From assembly GCF_901472535.1 (NCBI RefSeq), contig NZ_LR590470.1, positions 4,154,001 to 4,218,000 on the forward strand: DNA of 64,000 bases. The letters run 5' to 3'. The notes beneath the pieces are model-generated. The model was not told the origin of the DNA and did no database searches. It saw nothing but the letters and a program-made list of their open reading frames with translations. Shown in pieces: positions 25,633 to 34,791 of the stretch; the first letter of the stretch is position 1, and the number at the start of each line of letters is the position of its first letter. The DNA comes from Sphingobacterium daejeonense (lineage in GTDB: Bacteria; Bacteroidota; Bacteroidia; Sphingobacteriales; Sphingobacteriaceae). Made by a program: the position numbers and the translations under genes.

Positions 25633-27333
25633 ATGAAAAAGATAACTTTATTATATATTTCAGCTTGTTTGGCATTGAGTTCTTGTTACAAGTTGGACAC
25701 GGTTCCATATAACCAAGTTAGTGGAAACACATTTTGGCAGACTGAGGATCAGGCGTTGGCTGGTGTTCTTGGTATTTACAATGACCTTAAGAAAGAAGGA
25801 ACTTTTGGGATTCAGTTCGCTTATGATGATTTAACAGATGTTGGGATTGGTTATGATGTCGGCTTTGGCGATATCATTGCAGGAACATTCACAGACAGAA
25901 CCGGAACAGTTACCAGCAGGTGGAAAAGTGGATATGATTTGATCCAACGTGCTAACCATGCCATAAGGAATATTCAGAACATGGAAATCGATGCAGAAAA
26001 GAAAAACATCATGATTTCTGAAGCTAAATTTTTACGTGGCTTGATGTATTTTCAATTGAGCAATCTATTTGGAGGATTACCGATTTATGATGAGTCAGTT
26101 GATCTGAATAAGGATTTTGCAGACCTGAAAAACCCTAAATCTTCCTTAGCTGATGTACAAAAATTTATCATTGATGATTTGACTTTTGCTATTGAGAATT
26201 TACCTGTTAAATATGACGACAAATATAAAGGTAGAGTAACAAAAGGTGCTGCTGTGGCATTAAGAGGGAAGGTCTATCTTTATCAAAAAAATTGGGCAAA
26301 TGCGATCAAAGATTTTGAGGATGTAGTGTACAACAAAACTGCCCCTTATAACTACTCGTTAAGTTCTGATTACAGCTCACTGTTCAAAATGGAAGGAGAT
26401 AACAGCGCTGAGGCTATTTTTTCTATTCAGAACATGGGTGGAACTGGTTTTCCTTATGGCATGCCGATGGCATTTTACATGGGGTCGAGATCAACATTTG
26501 GAAGCTGTTGGAACAACGTGATGCCAAGTACAAGATTTGCGGACAGTTATGAGAACAAGGATGGCTCACCATTCAATTGGGATGACCATTATGCTAATTA
26601 CAATGCCGACAATGCTGTTAAAAGAGAAGCAATGATGGCTACGCATACCAATGGCACTTATACTCATCTACCTGACACTGCCAAAATCAGAAGCATCTAT
26701 GCAAACAGAGATCCGAGAATGAATCAATCATTAATTGTTCCTTATTCTGACTATTTAGGTTGGAATGCAAATCAAGAAAGGAACATGAAATTGGTTTTGG
26801 CAACTGGCGTCAATGAGAACTTTGGGCAAATTAGAAACAACCGCGGATGGTTGACATATATGTGGAGGAAATTTGTACCAGAGGGCAACCTAAAAGGAGC
26901 ACTTACAGATCGTGCACATACGCCTATCAACTTCCCGATTATTCGGTTAGCGGATGTATTCTTGATGTTAGCAGAGGCATATAATGAAAACGGAGAACTG
27001 AGTCAAGCAATAGCAGAACTTAATAAAGTTAGAACTCGTTCTTCTATGCCAGGACTTAATTCCGGTCCAGCATTTTTAGCAGTATCAAGCAAGCAGGAGA
27101 TGCAAAACCGGATTTCCCACGAAAGGAAAGTCGAGTTGGCTGCTGAAGGACATCGTTATTTTGACCTGAAAAGATGGAATCAGCTTACCGAAGTTTCCAA
27201 TAATTTCATTGAGAAGAGCATTGTTGGTGATAACCTGTTAACTCGTGGCTATCAAACGAGACATGTCATCTGGCCAATACCTGGAGCTGAAATAGAAATG
27301 AATCCAAATTTAGTACAAAATCAAGGATGGTAA
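25633..27333 (+). CDS. SusD/RagB-family glycan-binding lipoprotein (uronate PUL)
   Basis: This is a 566-residue surface lipoprotein that captures glycan above its SusC partner. The signal peptide ends in the lipobox LSSC (Cys18). SusD features include SGNTFWQTEDQALAGVLGIY near the N-terminus, TPR-like helices (AKFLRGLMYFQLSNLFGGLP), and the C-terminal signature FPIIRLADVFLMLAEAYNEN with ERKVELAAEGHRYFDLKRWN and the end IEMNPNLVQNQGW. It lies 10 bp after susC and 1 bp before the lyase-like gene. Confidence 0.95.
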   Translation: MKKITLLYISACLALSSCYKLDTVPYNQVSGNTFWQTEDQALAGVLGIYNDLKKEGTFGIQFAYDDLTDVGIGYDVGFGDIIAGTFTDRTGTVTSRWKSGYDLIQRANHAIRNIQNMEIDAEKKNIMISEAKFLRGLMYFQLSNLFGGLPIYDESVDLNKDFADLKNPKSSLADVQKFIIDDLTFAIENLPVKYDDKYKGRVTKGAAVALRGKVYLYQKNWANAIKDFEDVVYNKTAPYNYSLSSDYSSLFKMEGDNSAEAIFSIQNMGGTGFPYGMPMAFYMGSRSTFGSCWNNVMPSTRFADSYENKDGSPFNWDDHYANYNADNAVKREAMMATHTNGTYTHLPDTAKIRSIYANRDPRMNQSLIVPYSDYLGWNANQERNMKLVLATGVNENFGQIRNNRGWLTYMWRKFVPEGNLKGALTDRAHTPINFPIIRLADVFLMLAEAYNENGELSQAIAELNKVRTRSSMPGLNSGPAFLAVSSKQEMQNRISHERKVELAAEGHRYFDLKRWNQLTEVSNNFIEKSIVGDNLLTRGYQTRHVIWPIPGAEIEMNPNLVQNQGW

Positions 27334-27334
27334 T

Positions 27335-29251
27335 ATGAAAAATCTTATCAGCTACATTTTAGTTTTCATTATCAGTTTTTCTGCTTTTGCAAGTGGAAAA
27401 ACTGATAATCCTTTGGATTTATTGTGCAAGAATTTCAGCCAATCTGATCTAAATAGCAGTTTATTGAAAAATGCCGAATGGGTTCCATATCCATCCTATT
27501 CCGATCGTGAAGGTTGGAAAAAATTGACTGAGCCTGTTTACTCGAATATAATTGAAAAGGGTGAACAAGCTTTGACCTATCAATGGCAAGTTGTAAAAGC
27601 TACCGATTACTTAGCTTATGAGCGAGATGGTTCTAGGGTCATTATGGAGAAACCGATGAATGAAAATGCTACTGCGCTCAGCAATTTATTTTTTGCGGAA
27701 TTGGCTGAAGGCAAAGGTAGGTTTTTGGATCAGATCATTAATGGGGTTTGGTATTTTACAGAAATGAGTACATGGTCATTATCTGCTCATGTTCCAGCTT
27801 ATCAACCCTCGAAAAGAACATTGGCACAAGCAGGTGTGCATGTAGTAGACCTGATGGCGGGTGACATGGGTTCATTGCTGTCTTGGATTCACTATTTCCT
27901 AAAGGAGGACATGGACAAGGTGAATCCCGAAATTAGCAGCAGGTTGAAAAGCAATATTTATTCTCGAATCGTTGAGCCCTACATGAATAGAAATGATATG
28001 TGGTGGCAAGCACTCGAACTTAAGGAAAATAAAATGGTGAACAACTGGAATCCATGGTGTAATTTCAATGTATTGACCTGTTTATTATTGATTGAAGATA
28101 ATGAGAATCTAAAGGTTGAAGGTATTTATAAAACCATGAGGTCAGTTGATAAATTCATCAACTATGTGAAGATAGATGGTGCATGTGAAGAAGGACCGTC
28201 ATATTGGGGACATGCCGCAGGAAAATTATACGACTACCTTGAATTACTGTCCCTATCTACTGGCAATAAAGTGAATTTATTTGATCAAAAAGTCATCAAG
28301 GATATGGGAGAATATATTTCTCAATCTTATATCGGAGGTGATTCTTGGGTGGTTAATTTTGCGGATGCTTCAGCCAAAGGTGGTGGCGATCCTTTATTGA
28401 TATATCGGTACGGTGAGTCTGTTGGTAGCCTTGAAATGAAACAGTTTGCCAAATATTTATTGGAAAATAGACCTAATAAAATATCCATAACCAGAGATGC
28501 CTTTAGAAGTTTGGAAAATTTAAGAACTGTGGAATCTATACAAAATGAAACAGCCAAATTACCAAACAACCCAAATAAATGGTATCCTGAGACTGAGTTT
28601 TTATATATTCGAAATAAGGATATATTTTTTGCTGCCAAAGGGGGATTTAATAATGAAAGTCACAACCACAATGATATAGGGACTTTTATCCTTTATAAGG
28701 ATAAACAACCCATGTTTATTGATGCCGGAGTAGGAACTTATAACAAGAAAACTTTCAGTAAAGAGCGTTATGATATTTGGACAATGCAGAGTGATTATCA
28801 TAATTTACCACAAATAAATGGTTATGAACAACCATTTGGTGCAAAGTACAAATCAAAAAATGCTTCATTTGATGGGAAGACAAACGAGTTCAAACTTGAC
28901 ATTGCAGGTGCTTATCCTGAAGAAGCTAATATTAATTCATGGGTTAGGAAGTATAAAATCAATAACAATGAACTTATTATCACTGATGAATTTGATATCT
29001 CAAATCCTAAAAAAGAGAACATTATTCATTTCTTATTGGCTTCAGAACCAAAAATTGAAGACGGGATAGTGATTTTGAATAATGGCAACTCCTCTTTAAA
29101 ATTTGACCCTAAGTTATTTGAGGCTACACAGGAAACTATCGAGCAAGATGACCCGAGACTAAGTAATGTTTGGGGGCCTAGAATTTATAGACTATCTCTG
29201 AAAGCAAAAAAGTTAAATTCGAAAGGAAGTTATAAATTTATTATAAACTAA
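27335..29251 (+). CDS. Heparinase II/III-family protein, probable polysaccharide lyase
   Basis: This is a 638-residue exported protein with a signal peptide (LISYILVFIISFSAFAS). It has an alpha/alpha-toroid N-terminal part, with NNWNPWCNFNVLTCLLLIED and CEEGPSYWGHAAGKLYDYLE. A heparinase II/III-like beta-sandwich begins near residue 420 (FFAAKGGFNNESHNHNDIGT, DAGVGTYNKKTFS). The Tyr in GPSYWGHA and the His in NESHNHND are in the places expected of catalytic and metal-site residues. The family cleaves uronate-containing polysaccharides by beta-elimination, giving unsaturated ends. The exact substrate cannot be read from sequence. The neighbours GH88, KduI and KduD agree with lyase action. Confidence 0.88.
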   Translation: MKNLISYILVFIISFSAFASGKTDNPLDLLCKNFSQSDLNSSLLKNAEWVPYPSYSDREGWKKLTEPVYSNIIEKGEQALTYQWQVVKATDYLAYERDGSRVIMEKPMNENATALSNLFFAELAEGKGRFLDQIINGVWYFTEMSTWSLSAHVPAYQPSKRTLAQAGVHVVDLMAGDMGSLLSWIHYFLKEDMDKVNPEISSRLKSNIYSRIVEPYMNRNDMWWQALELKENKMVNNWNPWCNFNVLTCLLLIEDNENLKVEGIYKTMRSVDKFINYVKIDGACEEGPSYWGHAAGKLYDYLELLSLSTGNKVNLFDQKVIKDMGEYISQSYIGGDSWVVNFADASAKGGGDPLLIYRYGESVGSLEMKQFAKYLLENRPNKISITRDAFRSLENLRTVESIQNETAKLPNNPNKWYPETEFLYIRNKDIFFAAKGGFNNESHNHNDIGTFILYKDKQPMFIDAGVGTYNKKTFSKERYDIWTMQSDYHNLPQINGYEQPFGAKYKSKNASFDGKTNEFKLDIAGAYPEEANINSWVRKYKINNNELIITDEFDISNPKKENIIHFLLASEPKIEDGIVILNNGNSSLKFDPKLFEATQETIEQDDPRLSNVWGPRIYRLSLKAKKLNSKGSYKFIIN

Positions 29252-29255
29252 AATT

Positions 29256-30528
29256 ATGAAACGGAGAACATGGATTCAAAAAGCGGGTTTACTTTTTGGG
29301 AGGATTTACCCTTGCAAAAACCAACCTTCATGGTTCTGAAATAAAAATGCAACATAGCATTTCTGAATATGACACATCAAATGATAGAGCATATTGGGTT
29401 TCGGTGATCAGCAAAATGGCTACACCCATTCTTGAAAACATTAGCAAAGGTACTTTCCAGAAAAATATGCCAATGATTGTTTCAGAATCCTTTGATAGCA
29501 GAAATTCAAAGGTTGGGTATTTGGAAGCTTTCGGACGTTTAATGGCTGGAATTGCTCCTTGGCTTGCTTTACCTGCAGACAATAGCAATGAAGGCAAAAT
29601 AAGAAGTAAATTTTTACAACAAGCTTTACTGGGTATTCAGCATGGAGTCGACCCTAGTTCTCCGGATTATTTTGCATGGAGAGACAAGTCAACACAGACG
29701 TTGGTAGATGCTGCACATTTAGCTTTAGGGTTACTGCGTGCCCCAAAAGCATTATGGGAGCCACTTCCTGAAAATACTAAAAAGCAACTTATTGAGGAGT
29801 TTAAGCATATCCGATGGATTACGCCCAATCAAAGCAATTGGCTATTGTTTGCATCTATGACAGAAACCTTTTTACTGACCGTTGGAGTCGAACCTGATAG
29901 AAAGAAAATTGACCATGCTATCGATAAATTTGACAAGGATTGGTATGTTGGCGATGGTTGGTATAGTGATGGCGCTAGGTTCAGCTATGACTACTACAAT
30001 GGATATGTTATTCATTGCATGTTAGTAGAAACATTAAAGCATAATGCCAAAGTATCTCCTGCTTATCAAGAGAAGTATGACCGTGCATATAAAAGGATGC
30101 AAAGGTATGCTGAGCATTTGGAAAGAATGATTTCACCTGAAGGGTACTATCCTGTAATCGGCAGAAGTTCAACCTACAGAAATGGCGGTTTTCAGCCTTT
30201 GTCAGCTGTTGCATTGGATAAAAAATTACCGGCCACTTTAAAGCCATCTCAAGTTAGAGGAGCTATGACCGCTATGCTCAAAAAGATATATAGCCATGAT
30301 ATTTATGATAAATACGGTTGGTTAGTATTAGGTTTAACATCCTCACAACAAGGAAACATTGCTGATTCCTATACCAATACCGGCTCTTTGTATGAAGCAT
30401 CATTATCCTTTTTAGCATTGGGGTTACCGGCGGATGATGAATTCTGGACTGCTAAAGCAGAACCTTGGACTTCTCAAAAAGCCTTTTCAGGACAAAAATT
30501 CCCTAAAGATTATTACGTAACTTATTAG
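29256..30528 (+). CDS. DUF2264-domain protein (one indel)
   Basis: The protein of about 424 residues has an alpha-helical toroid of the DUF2264 family, which has no firm assigned reaction. Recognisable parts are EAFGRLMAGIAPWLAL, IQHGVDPSSPDYFAW, NQSNWLLFASMTETFLL, VGDGWYSDGARFSYDYYNGYV and ISPEGYYPVIGRSSTYRNGG. The frame breaks at the start. With one G removed from 29298-29300, the ATG at 29256 gives MKRRTWIQKAGLLFGGFTLA, a signal with twin-arginine character. Its place between a lyase-like gene (4 bp) and GH88 (11 bp) suggests a role in breaking down the same glycan. Confidence 0.85.
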
Positions 30529-30539
30529 AACCATCAGAT

Positions 30540-31781
30540 ATGAGAATCAAAATCACATCGTTATTAGCTGCTGCGGCATCCGTATTGATGATCAGTATGA
30601 AACCGCATCAAGAGGATTTCATTCCTGAAATTTTCAAGAAAGCCGACAAACAATATAATTTCTTAGCTAAAGAAGCAGATGTATTAAACAAATTCCCAAG
30701 AACTACCAAAGACGGCAAACTTGTAGGTACAGACGAATGGGATTGGACCGGTGGATTTTTTCCGGGTTCATTATGGTATTTATATCATCAAACTGCGAAC
30801 GAGGAAACTAAAGCTGAGGCAATTAAATGGACAGAAAAATTAGAAAAAGCCAAAGATTTAGACCAACATCATGATATAGGTTTCGTGATGTATTGTTCCT
30901 ATGGTAATGCCATTAAATATTTAAAAGATCCGGCAAAGGTTAAAGAATATAAAGATATTATTATCCATTCTTCGAACACAGCATTGAAAAGATTTGATGA
31001 AAAGGTCGGGGTAATCAAGTCATGGAATGAAAAGAAAGCTTGGGACAATAGGACTATTTGGAAATATCCTGTCATTATCGACAATATGATGAACTTGGAG
31101 ATGTTGTGTTATACCTCAGATATAACGGGTGATCCAAAATATAAAAAAGTAGCGATCAGTCATGCCAACCAAACGATGAAAAATCATTTCCGCCCAGATT
31201 ACAGTACTTACCATGTTGTTGATTATGATGAAACTGGAAAAGCTATACATCATCAAACCAACCAAGGTTATGCTGACAACTCGACTTGGGCACGTGGACA
31301 GGCATGGGCAATCTATGGATTTACCATGATGTACAGGGAAACCAAGGATCCGGAATATTTAAAAACTGCTCAACAGGCTGCGAAATTCTACATGAATCAT
31401 GCAAACCTTCCATCGGATAAAATTCCAAATTGGGACTTCAATGCCCATCAGGAAGGATATAAATCAGATGTGGATTTTACAGGAAGAAATATCTCGCCAG
31501 TACCGAGGGATGCATCTGCTGCAGCTATTGTAGCATCAGCTTTGGTAGAACTTTCCACATTTTCCAAAGGCAAGGATAAAAAGATATTCTTGGATTTTGC
31601 AAAAGAAAGCCTAAAGACTTTATCAAGCCCTGAATACTTTGCAGATTACAAAACGAATGGTGGATTTCTATTAAAGCACAGTGTAGGAAGTTTACCCCAT
31701 AATTCGGAAGTAGATGTACCACTTACCTACGCAGATTATTATTACTTAGAGGCATTAACTAGGCTCAAGAAATTAAAATAA
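30540..31781 (+). CDS. Unsaturated glucuronyl hydrolase, GH88
   Basis: GH88 hydrolyses the unsaturated uronate residue that a lyase leaves at the non-reducing end. The 413-residue protein has an N-terminal hydrophobic signal (ITSLLAAAASVLMIS) and an alpha/alpha toroid with WDWTGGFFPGSLWYLYHQ, DIGFVMYCSYGNAIKYL, KYPVIIDNMMNLEMLCY (the Asp is a catalytic candidate), STWARGQAWAIYGFTMMYRE and ISPVPRDASAAAIVASAL. It is the last gene of the plus-strand susC operon, and a bidirectional terminator follows. Its product is the substrate for KduI and KduD encoded on the facing strand. Confidence 0.93.
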   Translation: MRIKITSLLAAAASVLMISMKPHQEDFIPEIFKKADKQYNFLAKEADVLNKFPRTTKDGKLVGTDEWDWTGGFFPGSLWYLYHQTANEETKAEAIKWTEKLEKAKDLDQHHDIGFVMYCSYGNAIKYLKDPAKVKEYKDIIIHSSNTALKRFDEKVGVIKSWNEKKAWDNRTIWKYPVIIDNMMNLEMLCYTSDITGDPKYKKVAISHANQTMKNHFRPDYSTYHVVDYDETGKAIHHQTNQGYADNSTWARGQAWAIYGFTMMYRETKDPEYLKTAQQAAKFYMNHANLPSDKIPNWDFNAHQEGYKSDVDFTGRNISPVPRDASAAAIVASALVELSTFSKGKDKKIFLDFAKESLKTLSSPEYFADYKTNGGFLLKHSVGSLPHNSEVDVPLTYADYYYLEALTRLKKLK

Positions 31782-31807
31782 AGTTGATAGTTATAATAAA
31801 TAGTTTA

Positions 31808-31837
31808 GGGGTTATCCATTGGATAGCCCCTTATTTT
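31808..31837. terminator. Bidirectional terminator between GH88 and kduD
   Basis: The stem ggggttatcc/ggatagcccc has one G-U pair and an ATT loop and is followed by TTATTTTTT. It serves the two convergent operons of the uronate locus. Confidence 0.85.
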
Positions 31838-32609
31838 TTATCTGCCCATCCAGCCACCATCGACTGTTAGGATAGTTCCATGTACATAATTGGAGGCTTC
31901 AGAGGCAAGAAACACCGCAGGACCTTTAAAATCTTCTGCTTCACCCCATCTTCCGGCAGGTATACGGTCAAGGATAGAGGCTGAACGATTGGCATCATTC
32001 CTCAAAGTCTCGGTATTATCCGTAGCGATATAACCTGGTGCTATAGCATTTACGTTGACCCCTTTGCTTGCCCATTCATTTGCAAAAGCTTTAGTCAGAG
32101 ATGCGATAGCGCCTTTAGAGGCGGCGTATCCCGGCACATTGACGCCACCCTGAAATGATAAGAGTGAAGCAGTGAATATAACCTTGCCAGATCCACGAGC
32201 AACCATATCTTTTCCGATTTCTCTCCGTCAGGATAAATTGGGCATTTTGATTGATTTCAATTATTTGGTCCCAATATTCATCAGGATGTTCTATTGCCGG
32301 CTTCCTTAAAATATTGCCAGCATTATTGAAAAGAATATCGATTGTAGGATGCGAACCTTTCAGCTTTTCAATAAATGAATAAAGATCTTGCCTCTTTGAA
32401 AAATCACACTGATAAGCATAAAAATTCCTGCCCAAGGCCTTAACAGATTTTTCTATTTCTGAACCTTCTAATTCTAGATTTGCAGAAACTCCGATTATGT
32501 CTGCACCGGCTTCTGCTAAGCCTTCGGCCATAGCTTTACCAATTCCGCGCTTGCAGCCTGTCACCAAGGCTAGTTTTCCTGTTAAATTAAATGAACTTAA
32601 AATTGACAT
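31838..32609 (-). CDS. kduD: 2-deoxy-D-gluconate 3-dehydrogenase-type SDR (one indel)
   Basis: This is a short-chain dehydrogenase of about 257 residues. The Rossmann loop is ALVTGCKRGIGKAMAEGLAE, followed by NNAGNILRKP, and the catalytic Tyr and Lys are in GYAASKGAIASL. C-terminal features are NVNAIAPGYIATDNTE and GTILTVDGGWMGR. KduD reduces 2,5-diketo-3-deoxygluconate to 2-keto-3-deoxygluconate. The frame breaks at FILTERNRK. Removing one C from 32225-32226 gives FILTREIGKDMVARGSGKVIFTAS. It shares a tight operon with the DUF4861 gene (5 bp) and kduI, which provides its substrate; this context supports KduD over other SDRs. Confidence 0.9.
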
Positions 32610-32614
32610 GCTAT

Positions 32615-33731
32615 TTATTTTAATACTGTTTTTAGTGGATGCTTTAAATTCTCCTTATAGATTTCAACAGCTTTATTCCACTCATTCTCATTAGTTATTT
32701 TCCCAGCTCTATTCCAAGCAGCACCGTTATAATATATAAAGTCTTTTTCATTTTTGACTTTCGAGATCATTAGGGCTTGTTCTGGTCTGACATTGCTATA
32801 TTTCACATCTTTTTCTGGAACTATTACTGCTACTCCTATTTTTCCACTGTTGTTGATTTCTGGTTCCCAGTAAGTCAATGACGTAGGGTTCTTAGCAAAG
32901 GTCAATAATGGGTTTTCTTCTTTCCTTTTTACAATACCGATTGCGATTGGAGTTTCACCCATGTTTTGATTTTCAAATTTTTAGGGTGATTTTATTAAAG
33001 TTACTTCCTGCGTCCAAACTGAACATTTTACTGAAGGTAATATGTTGTCCCTCCACATTTTCAGGATCGAATTCTAACAGAAAAGTCGTTCTTAATGGCC
33101 CATTATCTAAGATTTTATACCTACGATAATGTTTGGTATACATCAATGAGTCATTGATAAATAGACCTATATCACCAGCTCCCAGAGTCTGCCCTACCGA
33201 ATAATAATCCAGTCCTTCACCATGATCTTTATGGTAATCTTCTGTTTTATACCACTTGTCAATGACTAATTGATCCGTTCTCTTTGCCCATACATCCATT
33301 CCTTGAGCATCATCGGGTCTTCCTTCGAGGGCCTTACCATACATTCTGAAAGCAAGAACATCGTTTTCCCATGCGAAATCATCGAACCTTTCTGGTACAT
33401 ATCGAGCAAAGGTTTTGGATTCAGTGTTTGGGCTTGCTGTTTGCTCTACTGAAAGCTTGAGTTTAGATTTAGGTCCAATATTGACTAAAACAAGCACATT
33501 GACTGGATGTACAGCTCCCAATTTCTCCAACTGATGAGGGAGGATCTTGCCTTTTTCATCTTTTATAGTAAAAATACTATCCATGAGAAAATGCGATGTA
33601 AACCTATCATAAGGAATAGAAATCAATTCATTTCTAGTATGGTTTGTTGGGTTGCTTATTTGAATATATTTCTGAGCGTATCCTTGTGCAGCAACAGCTA
33701 TAGTCAGTATGGTTAGCCAAATCTTTTTCAT
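32615..33731 (-). CDS. DUF4861-domain secreted protein (one indel)
   Basis: The protein of about 371 residues has a signal peptide (MKKIWLTILTIAVAAQGYAQ) and a beta-rich body typical of DUF4861, a family found in polysaccharide-utilisation loci without a firm biochemical role. Features include LISIPYDRFTSHF, WENDVLAFRMYGKALEGRPD, GMDVWAKRTDQLVIDKWY, DYHKDHGEGLDYYSVGQTLGAGDI and GETPIAIGI. The frame breaks at FNKITLKI. Removing one T from 32978-32982 gives FNKITLKFENQNMGETPIA. It starts 1 bp after kduI and ends 5 bp before kduD. A periplasmic glycan-processing role is inferred. Confidence 0.85.
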
Positions 33732-33732
33732 A

Positions 33733-34578
33733 TTACCTAAGTTCTGTTATTGGACTTTTGTCCATATCATCATAGTCCATATTTTCACCTGCCATTCCCC
33801 ATATGAACGTATAATTGCTTGTCCCTGCCCCGGCATGGATTGACCAAGGTGGAGAAATTACAGCTTGTTCATTTTGCATCCAAATATGGCGGGTTTGATT
33901 TACGGGACCCATGAAATGAGAAACAGATTGACCTTCAGGCAGATCAAAATAAAAATAAACTTCCATTCTGCGGTCATGGGTATGGGCAGGCATGGTATTC
34001 CATACTGAACCTACTTGCAGCTCTGTCATGCCCATCTGCAATTGACAGGTTTCAATAACTGTATGTAGCAACATCTGATTGATAACTCTATGATTTGAGG
34101 TTTCCAATGATCCAAGTTCAATTTTATTCGCCTGTTCTTTAGTTACCTTCTTTGTAGGATATGAATGATGCGCTGGGGTCGAATTCATATAGAATTTTGA
34201 CGGATTAGAAGGGTCATTACTAATGAAATATACTTCTTTATTCCCTTTACCAATGTATAGGGTTTCCTTAAAATTGAGTTCGAATAGTTCACCATCAACC
34301 TCTACTTTACCATTTCCACCAACATTGATAATTCCAAGTTCTCTTCTGCTCAAGAAATAATCTTCCTTCAAAAGATGTTCAATAGTTTCCAGTTTTAGTT
34401 TTTCGTTGACAGGCATAGCTCCACCAGCCATATAGCGGTCATAATGGCTATAGGTAAAGTGAATACCATCTCTCAAAAATAATTTTTCGATTAGGAAGTT
34501 TTTTCTTAAACCTTCAGTATCTAGGTTTTTTGATTCATTAGGTCCGATTGCGTATCGACTATCAAAGGTTAATTCCAT
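33733..34578 (-). CDS. kduI: 5-dehydro-4-deoxy-D-glucuronate isomerase
   Basis: KduI isomerises 4-deoxy-L-threo-5-hexosulose uronate to 2,5-diketo-3-deoxygluconate. The 281-residue length is normal. Family parts are FDSRYAIGPNESKNLDTEGL, DRYMAGGAMPVNE and the metal-binding cupin segment WNTMPAHTHDRRMEVYFYFD, with a later His in SPPWSIHAGAGTSNYTFIWG. It is the first gene of the kduI-DUF4861-kduD operon, transcribed away from the hexuronate transporter. The 213-bp divergent gap contains two LacI-type palindromes. Confidence 0.96.
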   Translation of the reverse strand: MELTFDSRYAIGPNESKNLDTEGLRKNFLIEKLFLRDGIHFTYSHYDRYMAGGAMPVNEKLKLETIEHLLKEDYFLSRRELGIINVGGNGKVEVDGELFELNFKETLYIGKGNKEVYFISNDPSNPSKFYMNSTPAHHSYPTKKVTKEQANKIELGSLETSNHRVINQMLLHTVIETCQLQMGMTELQVGSVWNTMPAHTHDRRMEVYFYFDLPEGQSVSHFMGPVNQTRHIWMQNEQAVISPPWSIHAGAGTSNYTFIWGMAGENMDYDDMDKSPITELR

Positions 34579-34639
34579 TTTTAATTTGTTTTAGAATTTA
34601 TAAGTTACCATAAGTTTATACGAATGGTATTAATATCTG

Positions 34640-34653
34640 CGAAATCGATTTCG
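34640..34653. promoter_or_regulatory. 14-bp perfect palindrome, probable LacI-family operator
   Basis: cgaaatcgatttcg is fully symmetrical with a central CG, as expected of LacI/GalR-family sites. It lies 62 bp upstream of kduI and 139 bp upstream of the MFS gene. The LacI gene at 36350 is the likely binder. Confidence 0.6.
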
Positions 34654-34700
34654 ATTTAGGGATAAATAAATATTGTATATAAGGAATGTATTAAAATCTT

Positions 34701-34713
34701 CGAAAACGTTTAA
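34701..34713. promoter_or_regulatory. Second LacI-type operator
   Basis: cgaaaacgtttaa has the AAACGTTT core typical of LacI-family operators. It lies 48 bp downstream of the first palindrome in the same divergent promoter region. Confidence 0.5.
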
Positions 34714-34791
34714 GTAAATATTTCTTTTTATTTCGATGTATTATTTTGATAATTATAGTAATTATAAACTGTTAACCTTATAAGCAGCCTT

